Assembly (NCBI GenBank): GCA_028818695.1
Contig: JAPPNK010000011.1
Span: 62,001-126,000 of the forward strand
Length of the DNA stretch: 64,000 nt
Source: Candidatus Poribacteria bacterium
Lineage (GTDB): Bacteria; Poribacteria; WGA-4E; GCA-2687025
Reading direction: 5' to 3'
Positions 53,897-62,567 of this stretch are shown here, one piece after another (position 1 is the first letter of the stretch; each line of letters opens with the position of its first letter). The translations under genes and the position numbers were made by a program. The notes below the pieces were generated by a model. The model was not told the DNA's origin and made no database searches. It saw nothing but the letters and a program-made list of their open reading frames with translations.

Positions 53897-54568
53897 ATGG
53901 ATTGTCCAACGCATGAGGAATGGGCGGAGTATCTTTACGGCGAAGCGGTCGGCGAGGAACAGGAAAAGCGGACGGTTCACCTGCGAAACTGCGCGGAGTG
54001 CCGATCTCTAGTGGACGGCTGGCGCGAGACGATGTATGCGCTGCATCAGTGGGAGTCGGCGTCTCCGCCAAGACGCCAAGCGCAGCTCGCTTGGAGAACG
54101 GCGCTGCGGTGGGCGGCTGCCGCCTGTTTGGCGCTCGCGCTCGGATATGCGGGGGCGGCTCTTGCGGTGAAACATGCCGATTCGCGTCCGTTGGATGAAG
54201 CGGCTGTAGAAAGCCTGCGTTCCTCCCTTCATGAGGAGCTGCGCGTCTCTTTAAAAAAAGAGCTGACGCAAGAGATGGCGAATGAGATGGTCGTCACAAT
54301 GGACGCCGCCCGCCGGCAGCTCTACGCCGACCTATACGCAGCCTCGCGCAGGGATATGGCAGCGTTCTCAACCGAAACGCAGAAGGAGCTGCAGCGCTGG
54401 CTAGACCAGTTCAACCACGAATATATCGAAGACCAAGCGCAAAAAGAAAGCTTTTTAGCGGAATGGGCGAACAGCCGAGACCGACAATACGCCCAAGACA
54501 TGGAAGCGCTGCAGACCGACGTTCGCCGCTTGGCGAACATGAGGCTGTACGTCTCCCAGCGTGAGTAA
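53897..54568 (+). CDS. Membrane anti-sigma factor with zinc-finger domain
   Basis: 223 residues. The N-terminal cytoplasmic part holds the zinc anti-sigma motif H28-x3-C32-x2-C35 (HLRNCAEC). A single membrane helix lies at about residues 70-92 (WAAAACLALALGYAGAALAV). The periplasmic part is a long charged helical region (residues 100-215) with an alternating heptad-like pattern. Such proteins hold the sigma factor until signal-driven cleavage or a change in the zinc site. The long coiled periplasmic part could sense the exported proteins encoded next. Confidence 0.9.
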   Translation: MDCPTHEEWAEYLYGEAVGEEQEKRTVHLRNCAECRSLVDGWRETMYALHQWESASPPRRQAQLAWRTALRWAAAACLALALGYAGAALAVKHADSRPLDEAAVESLRSSLHEELRVSLKKELTQEMANEMVVTMDAARRQLYADLYAASRRDMAAFSTETQKELQRWLDQFNHEYIEDQAQKESFLAEWANSRDRQYAQDMEALQTDVRRLANMRLYVSQRE

Positions 54569-54616
54569 GATCTGAAACGGATGGAACGAAATCGGCGAAC
54601 AAAGAAAGGAACGAGC

Positions 54617-56230
54617 ATGCGAATCATCACAATCCTGACGCTGCTGGCATGCTGGACGGCGGCAGAGGCGTCTTCGGAGAAGACCGCGCCGGTTGAAACA
54701 ACAACAAATTGGGCGGTCGGCGGCTCTGAAGGATTGAACCGCTTGCTTCAAAACGCGCCTGCGCCGCTGTTGAGCGCTGAGAAGCGCTCTCCGGAACAGG
54801 TTTACGAAGTTTTAGAGGACATGCGCGTCATGGCCGCCGCGTTTTCGCAGCTGATCGCCAAAACGTTTCCTGACGACCAGAATCTACAGAATGCGGGCGT
54901 ACGCTCCTACTATCTTGGGGGAGGGTGCTTGTTCCTGGCGGATTTGCCGTACCATGTCGCCGGGGGCGAAGCGCAGAGCGCGGATCAACCGACCGACAAG
55001 GCGTGGGACGCTGCGCGGCGAAAGTTGGGTTACGCCCCGCGCGCGCCCATCCCGCTCGACAGATCGAAGCGGCTTCAAGAAGCGATTCGGTCGGCGTTGA
55101 AACTGGCAAAAAATATCCGCCATTTCGAAACGGACGATTTCATCGCGGTCGCGGCGGTTGGCGGGGAAATGTCCGCTCCATCGATATTGACGGGGCGCGC
55201 CTCTTTCGGCGACCTATCAGCCGTTGAATTCGCCTCGGAATGGACGGGCGGCAGCTCGGCGCTGGCGGACGCGGCGACGCTGTCGCGCGTGATGGATACT
55301 CTCCTGCGCAGCAAGCTGCGCGATCGATACAGCGACAGCGATATAAGGTTTTACCTGGTCAGCGATCCGTCCGACAACGGGGTGATCGTTTTTCCTGTTA
55401 ATAAAAAGATGAGCAGCTTCTACCTGAAAGGGTTCGGCGCGCTTTTCTTTGTGGACGTTCTGTACCCTGTCGGCAAAAAGGGCGCGGGAAGCGCGCAGCC
55501 CGCCGACCTTTGGCAGGAGGCGCTCAGGGAAATGCAGAGCAGGCGCATGCGGCAGGCAGACAAGGGCGCCGGAAGCGCGCTGTCCGCCGACCTTTGGCAG
55601 GAATCGCTCAAGGAGATGCAAAGCAGGCGCATGCGGCAGGCAATCGCGGTTGATTATCGCGGCTTTGGGCGGTCTCTCATGAAACTCACGGAGAAGGAAG
55701 CGCAGGAGCTCTTGAGTCATACGGCAGACGCGGTCCTTGAATCGCTGCGCTACAGCCCGCGCATCCGCGGCATGGGTCCGGACGAGGCGCTGGTTGTGTC
55801 GATACGCGGCAGCGACGGTTCTTGGCTCGTGTTTCGGACGTTGAAGCGGCATGCGGACGCTTACGGCGCCGGCGCTCTGGACATCAACGCGTTTCGAGAA
55901 AAAGTGTCGATTAAGATCGACATGCGCTCGTTGAGCTGGGAGACGGTTATGCAGTCGCCCGCTCCGCCGGTAGACGCGCTGACGCTCACCATCAGCGAAG
56001 ACGGCAGCATGACGCTGGACGGCAAAGCAGTGACGATGGCGCAGCTGAAGCTGCGGTTCAACAGCGCGCCTGCAGAAAAGAAAAAACAGCTTATCATTCG
56101 ATCCAGCCCCAAAGTGGGTCATGAGCAGATCGTGGAGGCGATGGATTTGGCGAACCGGGCTGACATCCAGAAGATCGGCCTCGCAATAGAGGCGAGGAAG
56201 CCCAACGTCACGAAAGGAGACGGGAAATGA
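54617..56230 (+). CDS. Exported protein of the ECF operon, paralogue 1, with ExbD-like C-terminal domain
   Basis: 537 residues from the ATG at 54617 (after AAAGAAAGG). A signal peptide covers residues 1-18. Two related modules follow: one with SYYLGGGCLFLADLPYH and LQEAIRSALKLAKNIRHFE, the other with FYLKGFGALFFVDVLYP and AVLESLRYSPRIRGMGPDE. Residues 455-525 resemble the periplasmic domain of ExbD/TolR (LTISEDGSMTLDGKAVT, KKQLIIRSSPKVGHEQIVEA, DIQKIGLAIE), but without the ExbD membrane helix. A 28-residue unit is tandemly repeated near residues 289-344. The function is unknown; a periplasmic, signal-linked role with the anti-sigma factor is inferred. Confidence 0.8.
   Translation: MRIITILTLLACWTAAEASSEKTAPVETTTNWAVGGSEGLNRLLQNAPAPLLSAEKRSPEQVYEVLEDMRVMAAAFSQLIAKTFPDDQNLQNAGVRSYYLGGGCLFLADLPYHVAGGEAQSADQPTDKAWDAARRKLGYAPRAPIPLDRSKRLQEAIRSALKLAKNIRHFETDDFIAVAAVGGEMSAPSILTGRASFGDLSAVEFASEWTGGSSALADAATLSRVMDTLLRSKLRDRYSDSDIRFYLVSDPSDNGVIVFPVNKKMSSFYLKGFGALFFVDVLYPVGKKGAGSAQPADLWQEALREMQSRRMRQADKGAGSALSADLWQESLKEMQSRRMRQAIAVDYRGFGRSLMKLTEKEAQELLSHTADAVLESLRYSPRIRGMGPDEALVVSIRGSDGSWLVFRTLKRHADAYGAGALDINAFREKVSIKIDMRSLSWETVMQSPAPPVDALTLTISEDGSMTLDGKAVTMAQLKLRFNSAPAEKKKQLIIRSSPKVGHEQIVEAMDLANRADIQKIGLAIEARKPNVTKGDGK
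55481..55648 (+). repeat. In-frame tandem repeat of 84 bp (2 copies)
   Basis: Units 55481-55564 and 55565-55648 encode 28 residues each (ADLWQEALREMQSRRMRQA and ADLWQESLKEMQSRRMRQA in the core). The paralogue at 56227 has a single related stretch (EDLWEQSARELRAGRR). It is a recent duplication that keeps the frame. Confidence 0.85.
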
Positions 56231-57657
56231 GTCGAAGGTGGATTGCGGCGCTGCTGGCGCTGACGGCATGCGCATCGGTCTTGGCGGCGGAGGATATGGA
56301 AAGTTTTGACGACATCTACCTCATAGAGACAGACGACGAGGTGGAAGGTTTGTCTGAGGACGATTTCGCGATTAGCGGTCCTTTCAATGTGGCAATCACT
56401 TTTGACGAAGATTTCGGAGGTTTGTCTGAGGACGACTTGCACATCGAAATCGGGGACGACGGCGTGTATTCGCTGACGCTTAAGCCCGTTGAACAGGTCG
56501 CCAGTTTTCAAATTGTGTCGCCGCTTCTTGTTGGCGTAGAGGACGGGCGGAATCCAACCCAGGCGCTCGAAATCTTTGAGGACATGAACGTGTTCGGCGC
56601 GATTCTGTCCGATCTTGTTCAAAAGGCGTTCCCGGAAGAGCATTTTTTTGCGGACAAGTTGCGCATCCGTCCTTTGTATCTAGGGCGCGGCTGCCTCTAT
56701 ATGATGGACTTTCCGTATCCGCTGGCAGACTCGCGCCCGTCAAGGGCGGACGCCGAAATGGACGCGGTCTGGGATGCGGCGCGGCAAAAACTGGGTCTCG
56801 GCGCTGACGAGACCTACGACGCAGAAAAGGCGTCCCAATTCCAAAACGCGGTTCTGTCGGCATTCAAACATGCCTCGAACATGCGCCATTTTGCGGACGC
56901 CGATTTCATCGCCGTATCCGCCATAAGCGGTAGCGGCATTGCGCCGACCCACTTCTCCGCCCGCGCCGAGTTTGGGAGTCTCGCCAGCCCCTCAACCTCC
57001 TCTGAACGCATGGACGCTTCAACGGCGCAGGGCGGCGCAGTCGTCATGGCGCGCGTGCTGGATAAAATGCTCCAGGAGAAGCTGGGCGACAAATATAGTC
57101 TGGGAAGATCAGGGCGGCTTTTTACGGGCAACCCGTCGGCCGGCTCATCATGGGTCCATCTCGGCAAGGGGGCGGGCGGCGTCTATCTAGAGGGGTACGG
57201 CGCCCTGTTCATTGCCGACGCGCTGTTCCCCCTAGCTCCGCGCAGCGAAGAGGACCTGTGGGAGCAATCGGCGCGGGAGCTGCGCGCCGGCAGACGCGCC
57301 AACCGCTTGAGAACCTCCGACGTCAGCGGATGGAGAGGTTTGGGGGATGGAAAGACATACACCGCTACAATAACTCCTTCACTCAGCGATTCGTCAGCCC
57401 CCCCCGTTATTACAACAATCGATTCACCGTATGGAAACGAGGGACAGTTAAAGGAGCGGCTGATGGAGGCGGTTTTGGACGCGCTCCAATACGCCTCGCG
57501 CATACAGGGAATGGACGCGGAGGAGCATGTTGCCGTCTTGATACGCGGCATGGAGAACACGCAGATGTCGTTCCGCGCCTTGAAGCGCGATGTGGACGCC
57601 TACGGCAAAGGCGAATTGACGCGCGGGGAGTTTCGAGGAAAGTTGCAGCTGAAATGA
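56227..57657 (+). CDS. Exported protein of the ECF operon, paralogue 2
   Basis: 476 residues, start overlapping the previous stop (ATGA). The signal peptide covers about residues 1-20 (ALLALTACASVLAAED). A short acidic region repeats GLSEDDFAI and GLSEDDLHI. It then carries the same two modules as paralogue 1: LYLGRGCLYMMDFPYPLAD with FKHASNMRHFADADFIAV, and VYLEGYGALFIADALFPLA with VLDALQYASRIQGMDAEEHVAV. The ExbD-like end is missing. No known enzyme motif is seen. Families like this occur beside ECF factors in other environmental bacteria, but no function is known to me. Confidence 0.8.
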   Translation: MSRRWIAALLALTACASVLAAEDMESFDDIYLIETDDEVEGLSEDDFAISGPFNVAITFDEDFGGLSEDDLHIEIGDDGVYSLTLKPVEQVASFQIVSPLLVGVEDGRNPTQALEIFEDMNVFGAILSDLVQKAFPEEHFFADKLRIRPLYLGRGCLYMMDFPYPLADSRPSRADAEMDAVWDAARQKLGLGADETYDAEKASQFQNAVLSAFKHASNMRHFADADFIAVSAISGSGIAPTHFSARAEFGSLASPSTSSERMDASTAQGGAVVMARVLDKMLQEKLGDKYSLGRSGRLFTGNPSAGSSWVHLGKGAGGVYLEGYGALFIADALFPLAPRSEEDLWEQSARELRAGRRANRLRTSDVSGWRGLGDGKTYTATITPSLSDSSAPPVITTIDSPYGNEGQLKERLMEAVLDALQYASRIQGMDAEEHVAVLIRGMENTQMSFRALKRDVDAYGKGELTRGEFRGKLQLK

Positions 57658-57758
57658 AGAGAAACGATCACACGCTCATACAGAAAACAAAGCGGACAAG
57701 GTCAGATCGTCGATGCAGAAGCAATCGACAATCGCATTTACGGGAAGGAGATAAGACA

Positions 57759-59072
57759 ATGAAACATCTGTTTTGGACGGCATTGTGCGCGGTTGCGCTG
57801 TGCGCGCCCGGTCATCTTTTGGCGGAGTCGGCTCCGAAGCCGCTCGCGCTCATGGACGCCGAGGCGCTTTCGGCGGAGGAGGCGCGAACGACCGCCGACG
57901 CTACAGCGGCGCTGGAAGCGCGCCTTGAAAAACGCCTGCGGCAAGCGATCAACAAGCCGTTCTTCAACGGCGACGCCTTTTACCTGGGAAGCGCGGGCGT
58001 CGTTTTTGTCGCGAGGGTTCCATTCTTCTTGAACGGCGAGGCTGCGAACTCATCCGGCGATCTATGGGAGGAGGCGCGGCGCGATTTGACGCAAGGCGCC
58101 GACAAAAGCGCGGAAAGGACGGCGCTGTTGAAATCGGCGCTGGTTGAGGAGGTCCAAAACGCCGAATGGGACGTCGAGTCTCTCGGTCCTCTCGCCGCCG
58201 TTGCGGTCGGCAAGGGGCATTCGATCTTGACCGTACGCAGGTCAGACGAGGTCTCTGTACAGTTCCACACGTTGGAAAACTCCCCGGCGCTAGAGGACGC
58301 GGCAACCATGGCGCGCGTCCTAGAAAAGACAGCGGGCGCGGACAACTCCGTCCACAACATCCGCGGCATTCCGATTGAGGGGTTCGGCATTCTGTTTGCG
58401 GCAGACGCGAAGATGCCGTTAGCGGCTCCGCCGCAAAACGACTCCGCGCAGACGCCGCTTGATACCGAAACGCTCGAAGCGCAGAGCCACTTTTCAGAGT
58501 TGGACAATCTCTTGCGCGATCTTTTCGAGGAGAATTTGCCGGAAGATTTGGCGGTTCGCCCGTTCGTTCTGCGCCTAGAGGAGTTTCCAGAGCTGGACTT
58601 GAACTTCGAAGCGTTCAACTTGAAGCGGGAAGATTCCACGCAGGTTCCGTCTGAGCTGGAAGCGCAGATAAAAGGCCTTGTGGAAAGGATGCGTTCGTCT
58701 CGCTATGATACGGACGACGCGCTTCCGTTCGCGCTTCCGCGCCCGTATGACGCCGGCAAAGCGGAGGCGCTGACAACGCGGCTGATGGAAGCGTTGAAGC
58801 ATGGCGCGCGCCTGCGGCTTGAACCGACGGAGACGGTCGCCGTCGCCATTCTCGGCGCCCCGACCTTTGAAACGACAACGACGAAGACGCATGACAACTC
58901 CGAGGACGGGATTCAGTACCGCGCGTCGGTGACGGTCCTGTCGGGGCATGCGTTGACAAACACGTTCATGGCGTTTCGCGTTTCAAAAGATTCCATCGAT
59001 CGGTTCGCGGCAGGGGAGCTGACGCTGGAGGCGCTGAAGAACGAAGCGCGCGTCGTGACAGGTATAGAATAA
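57759..59072 (+). CDS. Exported protein of the ECF operon, paralogue 3
   Basis: 437 residues from the ATG at 57759 (after GGGAAGGAG). The signal peptide covers residues 1-22 (WTALCAVALCAPGHLLAES). It has the two-module plan: FYLGSAGVVFVARVPFFLN with GDLWEEARRDL, and IPIEGFGILFAADAKMPL, ending LMEALKHGARLRLEPTETVAVA and SIDRFAAGELTLEALKNE. It is more diverged than paralogues 1 and 2 and lacks the ExbD-like domain. A 101-bp spacer separates it from paralogue 2, with no obvious terminator. The function is unknown. Confidence 0.8.
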   Translation: MKHLFWTALCAVALCAPGHLLAESAPKPLALMDAEALSAEEARTTADATAALEARLEKRLRQAINKPFFNGDAFYLGSAGVVFVARVPFFLNGEAANSSGDLWEEARRDLTQGADKSAERTALLKSALVEEVQNAEWDVESLGPLAAVAVGKGHSILTVRRSDEVSVQFHTLENSPALEDAATMARVLEKTAGADNSVHNIRGIPIEGFGILFAADAKMPLAAPPQNDSAQTPLDTETLEAQSHFSELDNLLRDLFEENLPEDLAVRPFVLRLEEFPELDLNFEAFNLKREDSTQVPSELEAQIKGLVERMRSSRYDTDDALPFALPRPYDAGKAEALTTRLMEALKHGARLRLEPTETVAVAILGAPTFETTTTKTHDNSEDGIQYRASVTVLSGHALTNTFMAFRVSKDSIDRFAAGELTLEALKNEARVVTGIE

Positions 59073-59082
59073 AACGCTGGAA

Positions 59083-59111
59083 GGGCCGAGTCTGTTATTC
59101 AGACTCGGCCC
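59083..59111. terminator. Perfect 12-bp hairpin at the convergent ends of paralogue 3 and metH
   Basis: GGGCCGAGTCTG and CAGACTCGGCCC pair around a 5-nt loop. It includes the metH stop codon. On the minus strand a T-rich stretch follows somewhat later (GCGTTTTATTC). It is likely a shared terminator. Confidence 0.7.
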
Positions 59112-62100
59112 CCGTCTTAAAGTAGCGCGCCTCCGGATGATGAAACGCCAGCGCCGACACGCTCGCTTCAGGGTCCATCATGTGCGACTCTGTCAGATGA
59201 ACGTTGATGCGTTCAGGCTTTAGCAGCCGCCACAGCTTCGTCTGATCGCTCATGTCGGGGCATGCGGGGTATCCGAAGCTATACCGCTGCCCGCGGTAGC
59301 GCGATTGCATGATCTCTTTCATGGAAATGTCCGGCGGGTCGGGAAAACCCCACATTGCGCGGATGCGGCTATGCAGCTTCTCCGCAAACGCCTCCGCCGT
59401 CTCATAGGCGAGCGCGCCGAGCGCGTGCGACAGCAGATACTCTCCCCGCTCCTTCAGCTCCGCCGCCTGACGCATGACCCCCTCGCCTGCTGTTGTCACA
59501 AACAGCGCCAAGTTGTCTAAGCCGCCCTCCCACCCGACCGGACGCAGATAGTCGGCAAGGCAGAGCCGGTCATGGTCCGGCTGGCGCGGGAACTCAAACC
59601 GCTCAACCGCCGTCTCTTTAGAGGGGCTGAAGACGAGGATCGCGTCGCCGTCCGCAGCGGCGCCGAAGAACTGATACGCCGCTCTCGGCTGTATCCAGTT
59701 GTTGACGGACGCCAGCTCCAGCGTCTTGCGGACAAGGTCCCGCAGTTTCAGCGCCTTCGGGTCGCCCTCCGCCAGGTTGCGCTCAAAGTTGCCGCGGTAT
59801 CCGAGCGCCCGCCCGTAGAGCATCTGCGGGTTGATCCATTCAAACAGCGCGTCCAGATCATCCTCTACGATATGCGCGTTCAGATTGGGCGGATTCGGCG
59901 GGTCGACAGGTTGAACCGCTTTGCTTGGCTTACGCGGCGCCGAGCGCGCTTTCCGCTCCGTTTTGACGGGCTTCTTCTCCTCCGCTTTTCTGGGTTGAAG
60001 CAGCTCCGCCCGCTTCTCCTCGTCCATGAGCGCATTTGCAAGGGCAAGCCCTTCCATCGCGTCCTTAGCGTAAAAGGCGCTCCCCGTTGTGTAGGCGGGG
60101 TCGATGCGCGTCTCGGTGAACCGCTTCGACAGCGCCGCGCCGCCGACCAGTATCGGTATCGAAACGCCTGCGCTGGCAAGGTCTTCCGCCGTCGCAACCA
60201 TCTGGTGCGCCGACTTTACCAAAAGCCCCGACAGCCCGATGATGTCCGGATCGCTCTCATGGAACGCTTGAATGATCGCCTCCGGCGGCGCCTTGATGCC
60301 GAGGTTGCGCACATGGTAGCCGTTGTTCGTGAGAATGATGTCGACCAGATTCTTGCCGATGTCATGGACATCCCCCTTCACCGTGGCGAGAAGAACCGCG
60401 CCGCGCGCGCGCGCCTCGCCGCCTGTCTCCATATGCGGCTCCAAATGAGAGACGGCCGCTTTCATCGCCTCGGCGCTCTGGAGAACCTCCGCCACAATCA
60501 GCTCATTGTTGTTGAAGAGCCGCCCGACCTCGTCCATACCGCTCATGAGCGGGCCGTTCACAATATCAAGCGGCGCGCGGCTCTGCAGCGCCCTGTCCAG
60601 ATCGGCTTGCATGCCCTCCTTGACGCCTTCGACAATGCGCCGCGCCAGCCGTTCGTCCAAGGAGAGGCCGCTCCATTCGTCCGCCTGCTTCTTCGCTTTT
60701 CTTTTGCGGTAGAAGTCGGAGAATTCGGCGATCGCTTCGGGCGAATTGTCAAAAATAAGCCGTTCCGAGAGCTCCCGTTCCTTTTCGGATATGGAGGCGT
60801 AACGCTCAATCCGCTCTGTGTTGACGATAGCTAGATCAAGCCCCGCGTTCGCGCAGTGGTACATAAAAACGGCGTTCAGGATTTCCCGCCCCGCAGCCGG
60901 CAAACCAAAGGAAACGTTCGAGATGCCGAGAATCGTTTTTGTCTGCGGAAATTCCTCCTTGATCCGCTCAACCGCCTCAATAGTGTACTTGCCCGCATGC
61001 GCGTAATTCTCATCCCCCGCCCCGATGGGAAACACAAGCGGATCCCAAATAATATCCTCTTCAGGCACGTTGTAATCAAGCGTCAACAGAGCGTGGGATC
61101 GGCGGGCAATCTCCAGCTTCCGCTCAACCGTAACCCCCATCCCCTGCTCAGGATCCTCGTCAATGGTCCCAACAATGAAGGCGGCGCCGTACCGCTTCCC
61201 AAGCGGAACAACCTGCTCAAACCGCTCCTCCCCGTCTTCAAGGTTGATCGAGTTGATAATCGATTTCCCTTGACACATCTTCAACGCCGTTTCGATGACA
61301 GCAGGATCGGTCGAGTCGATCATGAGCGGCAATTTCACAATTTTTGTTAAACAGCTCATGAACGCTTGAATGTCCTCCTGCTCGTCCCTGTCGGGGTCTT
61401 GGAGGCAGATGTCTAAGATATTGGCGCCGCCGCGCGCCTGCTTTCGCCCGATTTCAGCCGCTTCTTCATATTTTTCATCCGCAATCAGCCGCTTGAACCG
61501 CCGGCTCCCAAGCACATTCGTTCTTTCGCCGACAAAATACGGCTTCCCGTCCTCTTCAATCTCAAGATACTCAAGCCCAGACACATGCGTTTTGGAGTAT
61601 GGACGGACGCGGCGCGGCTTTTTACGATCCAGCATCTCGTTGAAGGCGGCGATATGCGCAGGCGTTGTGCCGCAGCATCCGCCGAGAGCGTTCACCCATC
61701 CGTTCTCCACAAACCGCTCCAGCGTACGGGTCATACTCTCGGGCGTTTCAAGGTAATGTCCATTCTCGTCAGGCAAGCCCGCGTTCGGAACGACCGTAAC
61801 GCGCGTCTGCGCAAGCTCGGCGGCGGCGCGCAGTCTGTCCGTCATAAACGCGGGGCCGGTCGCGCAGTTGAGACCGACGCTGAACGCCGGCAGATGCTCC
61901 ACTGCCGCAATCAGCGCCTCAATCGTCTGTCCAGCAAGCGCCGTACCCATCATCTCGATGGTGCCGGAGATCATGAGCGGCGCCTGTATGCCCGTCTCAT
62001 TCATCGCTCTCATGACGCCCAGCGCGGCCGCCTTCAGGTTGAGCGCGTCCTGCGCCGTCTCAAGAAACAGCATATCGACGCCGCCCTCCAGAAGTCCGAG

Positions 62101-62550
62101 CGCCTGCTCCCAATACGCCTCTTCCACCTCGTCCCATGTGACGCCGCCAGTGAGCGAGATCGACCGCGTCCCAGGACCCATCGACCCGGCGACCAGCCGC
62201 GGCTTCGAGTCGGAATAGGCGTCCGCGGCTCTGCGGGCGATCTGCGCGGCAGCCCTGTTGATCGAAACCGCCTGCTCCTGCAGGTCGTACTCCGCCAGAA
62301 CGACGCTGGTCGCTCCAAAGCTGTTCGTTTCGATGATGTCAGCCCCCGCCTCCAAAAAAGACCGGTGGATCTGTTCAATAGCTTCAGGCTTGACAAGGCA
62401 CAGATGCTCGTTGCAGCCGTCCAGACTCGCCCCCCCAAAATCGTCGGGCGACAGATCCAGCGCCTGTATGCTCGTTCCCATCGCCCCGTCGATGAGCATC
62501 ACCCGCTCGCTAAACATCTCTTCGATTTCGCGCGTCTTCCAAACAGCCAT
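59095..62550 (-). CDS. metH: Cobalamin-dependent methionine synthase
   Basis: 1151 residues (E. coli: 1227). It moves methyl from methyltetrahydrofolate to homocysteine through B12. Domains in order: homocysteine domain (residues 1-320, VGLNCATGP and GGCCGTTPAH supply zinc Cys), pterin domain (about 340-600, VGERTNVLGSRRFK), B12 cap and B12 domain (about 640-870, DVHDIGKN with the cobalt-binding His), and AdoMet reactivation domain (last 260, RGQRYSFGYPACPD). A basic Lys/Pro/Arg linker of about 45 residues stands before the last domain. It lies 17 nt after the YitJ-like gene and should share its mRNA. Confidence 0.97.
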   Translation of the reverse strand: MAVWKTREIEEMFSERVMLIDGAMGTSIQALDLSPDDFGGASLDGCNEHLCLVKPEAIEQIHRSFLEAGADIIETNSFGATSVVLAEYDLQEQAVSINRAAAQIARRAADAYSDSKPRLVAGSMGPGTRSISLTGGVTWDEVEEAYWEQALGLLEGGVDMLFLETAQDALNLKAAALGVMRAMNETGIQAPLMISGTIEMMGTALAGQTIEALIAAVEHLPAFSVGLNCATGPAFMTDRLRAAAELAQTRVTVVPNAGLPDENGHYLETPESMTRTLERFVENGWVNALGGCCGTTPAHIAAFNEMLDRKKPRRVRPYSKTHVSGLEYLEIEEDGKPYFVGERTNVLGSRRFKRLIADEKYEEAAEIGRKQARGGANILDICLQDPDRDEQEDIQAFMSCLTKIVKLPLMIDSTDPAVIETALKMCQGKSIINSINLEDGEERFEQVVPLGKRYGAAFIVGTIDEDPEQGMGVTVERKLEIARRSHALLTLDYNVPEEDIIWDPLVFPIGAGDENYAHAGKYTIEAVERIKEEFPQTKTILGISNVSFGLPAAGREILNAVFMYHCANAGLDLAIVNTERIERYASISEKERELSERLIFDNSPEAIAEFSDFYRKRKAKKQADEWSGLSLDERLARRIVEGVKEGMQADLDRALQSRAPLDIVNGPLMSGMDEVGRLFNNNELIVAEVLQSAEAMKAAVSHLEPHMETGGEARARGAVLLATVKGDVHDIGKNLVDIILTNNGYHVRNLGIKAPPEAIIQAFHESDPDIIGLSGLLVKSAHQMVATAEDLASAGVSIPILVGGAALSKRFTETRIDPAYTTGSAFYAKDAMEGLALANALMDEEKRAELLQPRKAEEKKPVKTERKARSAPRKPSKAVQPVDPPNPPNLNAHIVEDDLDALFEWINPQMLYGRALGYRGNFERNLAEGDPKALKLRDLVRKTLELASVNNWIQPRAAYQFFGAAADGDAILVFSPSKETAVERFEFPRQPDHDRLCLADYLRPVGWEGGLDNLALFVTTAGEGVMRQAAELKERGEYLLSHALGALAYETAEAFAEKLHSRIRAMWGFPDPPDISMKEIMQSRYRGQRYSFGYPACPDMSDQTKLWRLLKPERINVHLTESHMMDPEASVSALAFHHPEARYFKTGAESE

Positions 62551-62567
62551 CGGTTCGCTTTCAGCGT

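Noticed and set aside
59572-60834. 420-codon plus-strand frame
   Set aside because: It is antisense to metH, Arg-rich and without recognisable domains.
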